Positions 1 to 6,191 are shown, counted from the first letter of the stretch. The stretch is DNA of 6,349 nt from Betaproteobacteria bacterium (GCA_025362705.1 JANYFH010000108.1:1-6349), one strand, 5' to 3'. The notes: generated from the sequence alone by a model not told the origin. Numbers and translations: made by a program.

Positions 1-63
1 TGCTTCGGCTTATTCGCCTTCGGCACAATCGCATGCGTGAACCCGAGCTTGGCGGCCTCGCGC
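1..63 (-). pseudogene. radA 3'-end fragment (second copy, cut by window edge)
   Basis: Read on the minus strand, these 63 bases encode the same 21 residues as RadA residues 413-433 (starting REAAKLG, ending NKPKQ). They match 1047-1109 at 61 of 63 positions. The two differences (positions 30 and 54) are third-base changes in alanine codons and leave the protein unchanged. The match stops abruptly at base 64, with no radA sequence further upstream on the minus strand, so this copy lacks the rest of the gene and cannot make RadA. It may continue left of the window to the radA stop codon. It is in the same orientation as the intact radA, about 1 kb away, with the toxin-antitoxin pair in between. 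I infer a leftover 3' end from an insertion or duplication at radA. Confidence 0.85.
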
Positions 64-235
64 GTTGTATCAGTTCATTTGAAGAACTCTTGCACTGGCG
101 CGGCGTTTCAGGCATTTTTGGCCTGGGAGGCTCGTGGATGCTGGGGTTTCAGAATTATTTGTGGTCCCACCATTGTTTTTTGCAACCCTAATGGGCCAGC
201 GTCAATTATTTCTCTCCACCCAACTGAATCAAGCA
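64..235. other. gene-free stretch between higA and the radA fragment
   Basis: These 172 bases hold no convincing gene; the open frame on the plus strand crossing them has no recognisable features and runs into both the radA fragment and higA. The stretch is richer in A/T than the flanking radA sequence. It contains two small perfect inverted repeats: AGTTC/GAACT around a 7-base loop (72-88) and CAGGC/GCCTG around the loop ATTTTTG (109-125). Neither is followed by a clear T-run, so I do not call a terminator. No integrase gene or clear attachment core is visible. It may be DNA brought in with the TA module. Confidence 0.5.
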
Positions 236-568
236 TCACGCCGCTAGCAACAACTGTCCGATCGCTTTCTTTGTGGGCTTGACCTTGATTTCAATGTCGT
301 AGCCCAGGCGATTCAGACAATCCATCAATTTCCGCTCTGAAATATTCTGAAATTGCCCACGCAACATCAGGGAGACTTTTGCCTGCGGCAGACCCATTCG
401 CTCGCCAGCTTCAACCTGCGTGAGACCCTGCTTGCGAATGGCCTCGCTGATCTTGATGACCAGTCCGGACTTGATCAAGAGTTTTTCCGCGTTCGGAAGA
501 CCCAGATCGGCGAATACATTTCCGCTGCTTTCGTGGATTTCCACGCCTTCAACAATTCGTTTTTTCAT
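236..568 (-). CDS. higA: XRE-family antitoxin of a HigBA-type module
   Basis: This 110-residue protein is the antitoxin and likely repressor of the module. Residues 14-35 (ESSGNVFADLGLPNAEKL and following) are the typical lead-in of the HTH_37/XRE antitoxins paired with Gp49-like toxins. Residues about 49-71 form the helix-turn-helix (LTQVEAGERMGLPQAKVSL, then MLRG). The C-terminal part (LNRLGYDIEIKVKP) is also typical. I chose the ATG at 568 rather than the longer in-frame extension because it starts the family-like MKKRIVEG and has a good ribosome site, AAAGGA (577-582), eight bases upstream. The start overlaps the toxin gene by 20 bp, which favours coupled translation. Family knowledge suggests it neutralises the toxin by direct binding and represses its own promoter. 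No experimental partner assignment is possible from sequence alone. Confidence 0.88.
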   Translation of the reverse strand: MKKRIVEGVEIHESSGNVFADLGLPNAEKLLIKSGLVIKISEAIRKQGLTQVEAGERMGLPQAKVSLMLRGQFQNISERKLMDCLNRLGYDIEIKVKPTKKAIGQLLLAA

Positions 569-929
569 TTTGCATTTCCTTTGCCATGGCTTCGGCTGCT
601 CGCAGCCGCAATCGAATGAGTTCCATATCTGGTTTTGGCGTTGCGATTCCCGATCTGCTTTTCTTCTGGAATACGTGCAGCACAAAAACGACATCTTTGA
701 ACTTGACCGTGTAAACGGCGCGATACGTTCCACCCTCGTCATCGTCGACGATTTCCAATACGCCAGCACTGCCGAATCCCTTCAGGACAAAAGCATCCTT
801 GTGCTGTTTTCCCTTCTGCGCGAAATCCAGCGCATGACCAAACAACCGGCGAACCGCCACTGGCATAGATAACAGGTCGCGCTTGCTGCTTCCCATCCAC
901 TTCAATGGCTTGTCGGTCTCGAATAGCAT
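549..929 (-). CDS. higB: Gp49-like (HigB/RelE superfamily) toxin
   Basis: This 126-residue protein matches the phage-derived Gp49-like toxin family (PF05973), whose HigB-type members are usually ribosome-dependent mRNA endoribonucleases. Recognisable stretches in order are KPLKWMGSSKRDL (residues 7-19), VRRLFGHALDFAQKG (26-40), LKGFGSAGVLEIVDD (49-63), TYRAVYTVKF (68-77), VFVLHVFQKKSRSGIATPK (81-99) and the C-terminal helix with LIRLRLRAAE. It is full length for the family and has no internal stop. The ATG at 929 is preceded directly by an in-frame TTG at 932; I prefer the ATG. No Shine-Dalgarno is visible, and the predicted -10 box lies only 3 bases upstream, so the message may be leaderless. 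Toxin-before-antitoxin order is the usual higBA layout. The gene begins 44 bp after the radA stop. Confidence 0.9.
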   Translation of the reverse strand: MLFETDKPLKWMGSSKRDLLSMPVAVRRLFGHALDFAQKGKQHKDAFVLKGFGSAGVLEIVDDDEGGTYRAVYTVKFKDVVFVLHVFQKKSRSGIATPKPDMELIRLRLRAAEAMAKEMQNEKTNC

Positions 930-961
930 CAAATTATTCTATAACAGGCATATTTTGTCAA
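921..961 (-). promoter_or_regulatory. higBA promoter with candidate operator
   Basis: On the minus strand a perfect -35 hexamer TTGACA (956-961) is followed, after exactly 17 bases, by AATAAT (933-938), one mismatch from the consensus -10. Transcription should start near 926-929, at the toxin ATG itself. An inverted repeat GAATA-N9-TATTC (921-925 and 935-939) overlaps the -10 box and start codon and could be the antitoxin's operator. The promoter fits inside the short gap after radA, giving the TA pair its own transcription. Confidence 0.65.
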
Positions 962-973
962 CGAATCAGCCGC

Positions 974-2344
974 TCATCCGCCCCGGCAATACTCCACCGC
1001 CTGCTCGACTCTTTCAACGGCAAAAATCTCCAACCCCTCAATCTTCTGCTTCGGCTTATTCGCCTTCGGCACAATGGCATGCGTGAACCCGAGCTTGGCC
1101 GCCTCGCGCAGCCGCTCCTGCCCGCGCTGTACCGGCCGCACTTCTCCCGCCAGCCCCACTTCACCAAACACAACATGCTTGGCCGGTAGCGGCTTGTTCT
1201 TGAAGCTGGAAACGATGGCGAGCAGCACGGCCAGATCGGCGCCCGGTTCATCGATGCGCACACCACCGACTGCGTTGATGAACACATCCTGATCGAATAC
1301 CGCGAGCCCCGCGTGGCGGTGCAGGATGGCGAGCAGCATGGCGAGGCGGTTCTGTTCTAGGCCGACGGAGAGGCGTTTAGGGTTCATGCCGTGGCTCTCA
1401 TCGACCAGTGCCTGGATTTCCACCAGCAGCGGCCGCGTGCCTTCCTGCGTGACCATCACGCAGCTGCCGGCCACTTGATGATCGTGCTGCGACAGAAAAA
1501 TCGCCGAGGGGTTGGTGACTTCGCGCAGGCCCTTCTCGGTCATGGCAAAGACGCCGATTTCGTTGACGGCACCGAAGCGGTTCTTGATGGCGCGGATGAG
1601 GCGGAAGCTGGAGTGCGTGTCGCCTTCGAAATAGAGCACCGTATCGACCATGTGCTCCAGCACACGCGGGCCGGCCAGCGCGCCCTCCTTCGTCACATGC
1701 CCCACCAGCACGATGGTGGTGCCGCTGGATTTGGCGTAGCGTGTGAGATGCGCCGCACACTCGCGCACCTGCGCGACCGAGCCGGGGGCGGAGGTGAGCG
1801 CGGCGGAGTAAACGGTCTGGATGGAATCGATGACGGCGACTTGCGGCTTTTCGGCGGCAAGTGTGGCGAGGATTTTTTCGAGCTCGATTTCGGCGAGCAG
1901 GTTGACATCATGCGTATCGAGCGTGAGGCGCTTGGCGCGCATGGCGATCTGCTGCGGGGATTCTTCGCCGCTCACGTAGAGCACCGAGGCGCCGCCAGAG
2001 ACAGCGGAGAGCGCCTGCAACAGCAACGTCGATTTGCCAATGCCCGGATCGCCGCCGATCAATACGACGCCGCCTTCTACCAGGCCACCGCCGAGCACGC
2101 GGTCGAATTCACCGATGCCGGTGGGACGGCGCGGTACGTCTTCAGCGCGAACTTTTGTGAGTGACTGCACCTTGCCGCGCTCGGCGTTGACGCCCGCGAG
2201 TGTGGAATAGCGATTGGCGCTGGCGGTTTCGGCCACGCCTTCGATCAGCGAGTTCCACGCGTTGCAGTGCGGGCATTGCCCTTGCCACTTCGGGCTTTGG
2301 CCGCCGCATTCGGTGCAGGAGTAGATTGTTTTTGGTTTTGCCAT
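974..2344 (-). CDS. radA: DNA repair protein RadA (Sms)
   Basis: This 456-residue protein is the RecA-like ATPase RadA/Sms, which promotes branch migration and processing of recombination intermediates in the cytoplasm. The sequence shows all family landmarks: a four-cysteine zinc finger (C10, C13, C24, C27), Walker A GGDPGIGKS (97-105), Walker B around VAVIDS with D173, and the RadA signature KNRFG (254-258). The C-terminal Lon-like domain carries GGVRIDEPGADLAV (about 360-373), where no catalytic serine is apparent, as is usual in RadA. Length is normal and the reading frame intact. The ATG at 2344 starts the conserved MAKPKTIYSCTECG; no strong ribosome site is visible. It lies 29 bp after an orphan vapB and may be read from that promoter. 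Codons 413-433 recur at the left end of the window. Confidence 0.97.
   Translation of the reverse strand: MAKPKTIYSCTECGGQSPKWQGQCPHCNAWNSLIEGVAETASANRYSTLAGVNAERGKVQSLTKVRAEDVPRRPTGIGEFDRVLGGGLVEGGVVLIGGDPGIGKSTLLLQALSAVSGGASVLYVSGEESPQQIAMRAKRLTLDTHDVNLLAEIELEKILATLAAEKPQVAVIDSIQTVYSAALTSAPGSVAQVRECAAHLTRYAKSSGTTIVLVGHVTKEGALAGPRVLEHMVDTVLYFEGDTHSSFRLIRAIKNRFGAVNEIGVFAMTEKGLREVTNPSAIFLSQHDHQVAGSCVMVTQEGTRPLLVEIQALVDESHGMNPKRLSVGLEQNRLAMLLAILHRHAGLAVFDQDVFINAVGGVRIDEPGADLAVLLAIVSSFKNKPLPAKHVVFGEVGLAGEVRPVQRGQERLREAAKLGFTHAIVPKANKPKQKIEGLEIFAVERVEQAVEYCRGG
1047..1109 (-). repeat. direct repeat, intact-gene copy (pairs with 1-63)
   Basis: This part of radA (codons 413-433) is repeated at 1-63 in the same orientation at an offset of 1046 bp, with 61 of 63 bases identical. 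Differences are at 1076 (G here, C at 30) and 1100 (C here, G at 54). The right-hand boundary is sharp: the copies diverge from 1110/64 onward. The left boundary is outside the window, so the true repeat may be longer. Confidence 0.9.
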
Positions 2345-2356
2345 GAACGAGTCAAT

Positions 2357-2371
2357 TCAGTCAACCGGCAT
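2357..2371 (-). pseudogene. possible vestige of a vapC start
   Basis: Two bases after the vapB stop, an ATG opens a four-codon frame, MPVD, followed by TGA. The spacing is what one expects for a vapC start after vapB, and VapC toxins usually begin M-x-(I/L/V)-x-V-D-(T/S). This could be the first codons of a deleted vapC. Four codons are far too few to prove it, and chance is a fair alternative. Confidence 0.2.
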
Positions 2372-2373
2372 AC

Positions 2374-2574
2374 TCAGTTTGATCGGCGATTGCGCTTCTC
2401 GTCGAACTGGGAATGGAAATCAATAGCCGCAAACGCAGCGACAGCTTTGCGTTGCTGCAGGCGTTGAACATATTCTTGTAGCGCAACCGTAACCGCCTCT
2501 TTTTTTTTGCGGTGATTACCCAACGATTTGGCTAACTTAATTAATTTATCGTCGAGCTTGAGATTTGTGGGCAC
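2374..2574 (-). CDS. vapB: VapB-type antitoxin, apparently orphan
   Basis: This 66-residue protein resembles short VapB antitoxins of the VapB_antitoxin family (PF09957, formerly DUF2191), which have a ribbon-helix-helix-like N-terminus and bind VapC ribonucleases. It begins MPTNLKLDDKLIKLAKSLG, continues with the KKKEAVTVALQEYVQRLQQRK helix region (about 23-43) and ends with an acidic/aromatic toxin-binding-like tail (AAIDFHSQFDEKRNRR). The start is GTG at 2574; a weak GAG lies about eight bases upstream. The coding strand has nine consecutive A (2500-2508) at codons 23-25. The expected vapC is missing: radA starts 29 bp after the stop. No PIN-domain sequence is seen elsewhere in the window. 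It may still act as a DNA-binding repressor or counter a VapC encoded elsewhere. Confidence 0.8.
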   Translation of the reverse strand: MPTNLKLDDKLIKLAKSLGNHRKKKEAVTVALQEYVQRLQQRKAVAAFAAIDFHSQFDEKRNRRSN

Positions 2575-2604
2575 GTTTTTCTCAGCGGAAATAACGGAGT
2601 TAGC

Positions 2605-2636
2605 ACTGAATATAATTACAGTACCATTCTACGCAA
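2605..2636 (-). promoter_or_regulatory. candidate vapB promoter and operator
   Basis: On the minus strand TTGCGT (2631-2636) and TATATT (2609-2614) are separated by 16 bases, a fair sigma-70 match. The predicted start near 2602 gives a leader of about 28 bases before the GTG of vapB. An imperfect palindrome with ACTG/CAGT ends (2605-2622) covers the -10 box, a common place for antitoxin autoregulation. The motif match is moderate and unproven. This promoter could also serve radA. Confidence 0.45.
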
Positions 2637-2681
2637 GGAAATATGGAAAATGCAAGCGCCGTCGAGGTGAAATGCACGATT

Positions 2682-3539
2682 TCAGGATGCCGCCGCCTTC
2701 GCCTCGCCAAACGTTTTCGCGCCCGGATAATGAATCGCTGCATAAATCGCGAACGCCAGCGCAGCGGTAAAAACAATCGCAAAAGGCCACCATGTTTTTT
2801 TCACGACGCCCATTACCCAGCCCTCGTTGTCCTGGCGCTTTGCCGTGCGCGCAAGGCTGCCTGCCAGCGTCGCGCCGAACACGGCCTCGCCCAGAATATC
2901 CGGTGCAAACCAGACGATGTAGCCGGAGAGGATCAACACGGAACAAATCAGCAAAAGCGCCAGCACAATCAGCACGATTGCTTCACCGTCGAGATCAAAA
3001 AAATCACCTAGATTCTTGCCGATTCCGCCAAATGTATCGCTGCCGCCACCCGCGCTCGTCGACACGTTTGGCGAGCCGCTGCTGGTAAACGCCTGAACCG
3101 GATTGACCTCGGCCCACTCACCTGCTGCACCACCGCCATCGAAGCTGCTGCCGCCACTTGCAATTTCGCCTATATCCGCCGATCCGCCTCCGCCGCCGCC
3201 GGGCAACAAATTCCCGTCCGGCACATCGCCATCAAGCGATCGCCCCGGCGCGTGTTCGCGCCTGAACCCTGCGTACTGCAGCCACAGCCACACGCCGGCG
3301 AGGAAGGTCAGATACGCCAGGCTGATGGTAATGGGGTAACGCAGCCACATAGCACCGAGGCCAGCACGCAGCAACGCCCAATTGCCAAGCATGGCTGCAA
3401 AGCCCGCACTCATGAGAATCAGCGACATGTGAAAGCGCGTGTAGAAGCGCTGTATCAGATAGTGCTTGATGCGCGTGCGTGCGGTGCCTTCTGGCGTTTC
3501 AGGTTTCTTTGCGGGCGTTGATTTTTTTTGCTTGGCCAT
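2682..3539 (-). CDS. hypothetical inner-membrane protein with glycine-rich linker
   Basis: I do not recognise a named function. From the ATG at 3539 it is 285 residues. The basic N-terminus (MAKQKKSTPAKKP) is followed by hydrophobic segments at about 38-60 and 68-90, a long low-complexity linker (about 100-180) rich in Gly, Ser and acidic residues and including six glycines in a row (114-119), then hydrophobic segments at about 187-211 and 250-270. Between the last two lies APDILGEAVFGATLAGSLAR followed by a basic patch (RTAKR). There is no signal peptide and no catalytic motif I can name. The start two bases after the alr stop (TGA-GT-ATG) suggests translational coupling, and I preferred it over the upstream in-frame start inside alr. 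An eight-A run lies at codons 5-7 (3522-3529). Orientation is uncertain because positive charges follow both TM2 and TM3. Confidence 0.75.
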   Translation of the reverse strand: MAKQKKSTPAKKPETPEGTARTRIKHYLIQRFYTRFHMSLILMSAGFAAMLGNWALLRAGLGAMWLRYPITISLAYLTFLAGVWLWLQYAGFRREHAPGRSLDGDVPDGNLLPGGGGGGSADIGEIASGGSSFDGGGAAGEWAEVNPVQAFTSSGSPNVSTSAGGGSDTFGGIGKNLGDFFDLDGEAIVLIVLALLLICSVLILSGYIVWFAPDILGEAVFGATLAGSLARTAKRQDNEGWVMGVVKKTWWPFAIVFTAALAFAIYAAIHYPGAKTFGEAKAAAS

Positions 3540-3541
3540 AC

Positions 3542-4645
3542 TCAATCTACTTCGCGTATGGGCACGCGCGGCGCGATGGCGCAAAACAATTCATACGATA
3601 CCGTCCCCGATGCCGCCGCGACTTCATCCGCCGACAAACCCTCGCCCCACAGCGTCACTGGCGCACCGATGTGCACATGTGGCATATCGGTGAGATCAAC
3701 GACAAGCATGTCCATCGAGACGCGGCCAATGGTGCGGGTGCGTTTGCCGCTCACGATTACGGGCGTGCCGTGTTCATTGCTGCCGGCCGCATGGCGCGGG
3801 TAGCCATCTGCGTAGCCGCAGGCCACAATGCCAACGCGCATTTTCTTTTTTGCAGTAAAGATACCGCCGTAGCCGACACTGTCGCCCACATCGAGCGCTT
3901 GCACACCGATGATCTCGCTGCGCAGCGCCATTACCGGCTTGAGGCCCAGAGATTCAGCGCTGGCATCAGCAAATGGCGATGAACCATATAGCATGATGCC
4001 GGGGCGCGCCCAATCGCGGTGGGTTTCGGGGAAACGCAGGAGCGCGGCGGAATTTGCCACGCTTTGCCCAAATGGTTTCTTGCCGAACACCGGCTTGGCG
4101 GCTTTGACGATATCTTCGAATCTGGAGAGTTGTGCGGCGACGCCCTCTGCAGCATCGGCGCTCGCAAAATGCGTCATCAACGTTACCGCGCCAAAATTGC
4201 GGTGCGATGCAGCCATGTTGATCGCGTAGCCCGAGAGCGGGCCTTTGAGACCCAGCCGGTTCATGCCGGTATTGAATTTCAGAAAAATATCCAGCGGCCT
4301 GGTGAGCGTGGCACCCGTGATCTGTTTGACCTGTTCAAGATCGCGCACGACCGGCATGAAATTTTGTTGCACGTAGGTCGGCAATTCCTTTTCGCTGAAA
4401 AATCCTTCGAGCAAGAGAATTGGCGATTCGATTTTTGCGTCGCGCAACTGAACTGCGGAATCCAGCTCAAGCGTGGCAAAGCCATCGGCATCCGGCAATG
4501 CTGCTGCGACGCGCTTGAAGCCGTGGCCGTAGGCATTGGCTTTGACAACGGCAAATACTTTTGTGCGCGGCGCTTTCGACTTGGCGAGCGCATAGTTGTG
4601 GCGCAATGCTGAGAGTGAAATTTCGGCGCGGATCGGGCGGGTCAT
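3542..4645 (-). CDS. alr: alanine racemase
   Basis: This 367-residue enzyme interconverts L- and D-alanine with pyridoxal phosphate in the cytoplasm, supplying D-Ala for peptidoglycan. The PLP lysine is K35 in AVVKANAYGHG. The second catalytic residue is the tyrosine in DSVGYGGIF (Y259). Other family marks are FNTGMNRLG (about 124-132), RPGIMLYGSSP (214-224), CGYADGYPR (276-284), the RVSMDML substrate-site loop (308-314) and the C-terminal CAIAPRVP. The length is normal for the family and the frame intact. The ATG at 4645 begins MTRPIRAEISLSALRHN, as in relatives; GGAAG lies about 12 bases upstream, a little far for a ribosome site. The gene is 75 bp after dnaB and probably in the same transcript. 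Catabolic DadX is an alternative, but linkage to dnaB favours the biosynthetic Alr. Confidence 0.96.
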   Translation of the reverse strand: MTRPIRAEISLSALRHNYALAKSKAPRTKVFAVVKANAYGHGFKRVAAALPDADGFATLELDSAVQLRDAKIESPILLLEGFFSEKELPTYVQQNFMPVVRDLEQVKQITGATLTRPLDIFLKFNTGMNRLGLKGPLSGYAINMAASHRNFGAVTLMTHFASADAAEGVAAQLSRFEDIVKAAKPVFGKKPFGQSVANSAALLRFPETHRDWARPGIMLYGSSPFADASAESLGLKPVMALRSEIIGVQALDVGDSVGYGGIFTAKKKMRVGIVACGYADGYPRHAAGSNEHGTPVIVSGKRTRTIGRVSMDMLVVDLTDMPHVHIGAPVTLWGEGLSADEVAAASGTVSYELFCAIAPRVPIREVD

Positions 4646-4695
4646 GAGAGTGGCATTCTTCCGGAGATGAATATCTTCTGCGGCTGATTATGCCA

Positions 4696-4714
4696 TCCGA
4701 TAACCACTATCGGA
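4696..4714. other. perfect hairpin between dnaB and alr
   Basis: TCCGAT and ATCGGA form a 6-bp perfect stem with a 7-base loop, beginning six bases after the dnaB stop. On the minus strand no T-run follows, so it is not a standard rho-independent terminator. It might protect the dnaB mRNA 3' end or mark a processing site, which is inference only. Confidence 0.4.
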
Positions 4715-4720
4715 CTGCGC

Positions 4721-6133
4721 TCAGTAACCTTGGCTATTCCCTTGCGGTCCCGCGTAATTCTCAAACTTGGTATTCTGTCCAACGAAGGTCAAACGAATGG
4801 TACCAATCGGCCCATTACGCTGTTTGCCGATAATGATTTCGGCCGTGCCTTTTTCCGCACTCTCCGGGTTATAAACCTCATCGCGGTAAATGAACAAAAT
4901 CACATCTGCATCCTGCTCGATCGCACCCGATTCGCGCAGGTCCGACATCACCGGGCGTTTGTTCGGGCGTTGCTCGAGCGAGCGATTTAATTGTGAAAGT
5001 GCAACGATGGGCACTTTCAATTCTTTAGCTAGTGCTTTGAGCGAACGCGAAATTTCGGAAATCTCGGTCGCGCGGTTCTCGCCTGATGTAGACGCAGACA
5101 TCAGTTGCAGGTAGTCCACCACGATCAAGCCTAGGCCCATGTACTGGCGCCACATGCGGCGTGCACGTGCGCGCAATTCGAGCGCGGTGAGCGCGGGGGT
5201 TTCGTCGATATGAATTGGCGCGTCGTTGAGTTTTGCGAAACCGACATTCAGGCGATCCCAGTCGCGCGGTTCCAGTCGACCGGTACGCAGCCGCTGTTGG
5301 TCAACCTTTGAAATGGAACTCAAAAAACGACCGGCGATCTGCGTGCCTCCCATCTCCATCGAGTAGATCAGCACCGGAAGGCCCAGCCCCAGCGCGACGT
5401 GTTCAGCGATGTTTAGCGCCATCGCGGTTTTGCCCATACTCGGGCGGCCCGCGAGGATGATGAGGTCGCCATCCTGCATACCGGAGGTCATTTCATCGAG
5501 ATCAACGAAGCCTGTTGCTTTGCCGGTGACGGACGATGGATTTTTCGAGAGTTCATCCAGACGCGTCATTACGTCGGCCAGCAGGCCCGACATCGACATG
5601 AATCCCTGGCCGTGCTTTCGCCCCATCTCGGCGATATCGAATATTTTTTTCTCGGCTTCGTCGAGCAATTGACGCGCTTCGCGGCCATTCGGCACATAGG
5701 CGGCGTCGGCGATTTCTTCGCCTACACGGGCGAGGCGGCGGGTGATCGCGCGCTCGCGAACGATCTCGGCGTAGAGACGAATGTTGGCCGCACTCGGCGT
5801 GCCTTCAGAAAGACTCTGCAGATAGCTGATGCCGCCCACACCCTGCAATTCGCCCGCGAGCTGCAATGACTCCGCTGCGGTAAGGACATCGGCCGGCTTG
5901 TTGTTTTCAATCAGCTTGGAAATGTGCCGATAAATGCGGCGATGGTCGTCACGATAAAAATCTTCATCGCTGACGATATCGCCGATGCGGTCCCAGGCTT
6001 CGTTGTTCAGCAGCAATCCACCAAGCACTGATTGCTCCGCCTCGATCGAGTGCGGTGGCAGCTTCAACGCCGAGATTTGCGGGTCTCCGGAGTCGTGCGA
6101 ATAGAGCGGTACGACGGAGGGATTGGCGGCCAT
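4721..6133 (-). CDS. dnaB: replicative DNA helicase DnaB
   Basis: This 470-residue protein is the hexameric helicase that unwinds DNA at the replication fork and interacts with primase. The N-terminal domain (about 25-125) starts with the family-typical PPHSIEAEQSVLGGLLL. A linker follows, then the RecA-like C-terminal domain (about 185-460). It shows Walker A GRPSMGKT (229-236), YSMEM with the likely catalytic glutamate (E260), Walker B LIVVDYLQLM (336-345, D340), SQLNRSLEQRP with MSDLRESGAIEQDAD (380-410), and the KQRNGP arginine-finger region (437-442). Length is normal and no intein interrupts it. The ATG at 6133 gives a typical N-terminus; the upstream leader has no clear Shine-Dalgarno and is A/C-rich. 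It is first in the visible dnaB-alr-membrane-protein run. Two DnaA-box-like sites lie 130-160 bp upstream. Confidence 0.97.
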   Translation of the reverse strand: MAANPSVVPLYSHDSGDPQISALKLPPHSIEAEQSVLGGLLLNNEAWDRIGDIVSDEDFYRDDHRRIYRHISKLIENNKPADVLTAAESLQLAGELQGVGGISYLQSLSEGTPSAANIRLYAEIVRERAITRRLARVGEEIADAAYVPNGREARQLLDEAEKKIFDIAEMGRKHGQGFMSMSGLLADVMTRLDELSKNPSSVTGKATGFVDLDEMTSGMQDGDLIILAGRPSMGKTAMALNIAEHVALGLGLPVLIYSMEMGGTQIAGRFLSSISKVDQQRLRTGRLEPRDWDRLNVGFAKLNDAPIHIDETPALTALELRARARRMWRQYMGLGLIVVDYLQLMSASTSGENRATEISEISRSLKALAKELKVPIVALSQLNRSLEQRPNKRPVMSDLRESGAIEQDADVILFIYRDEVYNPESAEKGTAEIIIGKQRNGPIGTIRLTFVGQNTKFENYAGPQGNSQGY

Positions 6134-6191
6134 TCGGGATTGGTCTTTGGTTTTTAGAGGCTAACGTCGATGCGGGAAAACTTGAGCGGGG

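Noticed and set aside
64..235. Integron attC site next to the TA pair
   Set aside because: One GTTGGGT core-like heptamer occurs on the minus strand (near 218-224), but I found no matching inverse core or the paired inner arms needed for attC.
569..769. N-terminal extension of the antitoxin frame up to 769
   Set aside because: The extra 67 residues overlap the toxin gene in another frame and look unlike the family; the ATG at 568 has a good ribosome site and a family-like start.
1391..2164. 257-codon open frame on the plus strand
   Set aside because: It lies wholly opposite radA, whose protein is fully recognisable; the translated product is rich in Arg, Gly and Asp with no known motif, typical of an antisense shadow in GC-rich DNA.
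2668..2684. Inverted repeat TGAAAT/ATTTCA at the end of the membrane protein gene as a terminator
   Set aside because: The stem is A/T-rich, only 6 bp, overlaps the stop codon and has no T-run after it.
3522..3529. Eight-A run at codons 5-7 of the membrane protein as a phase-variation switch
   Set aside because: The run encodes part of a lysine-rich N-terminus and is short for a switch; nothing else here points to phase variation.
4019..4612. 197-codon open frame on the plus strand
   Set aside because: It is antisense to alr, has no recognisable domain or clear start signal, and is explained by alr codon bias.
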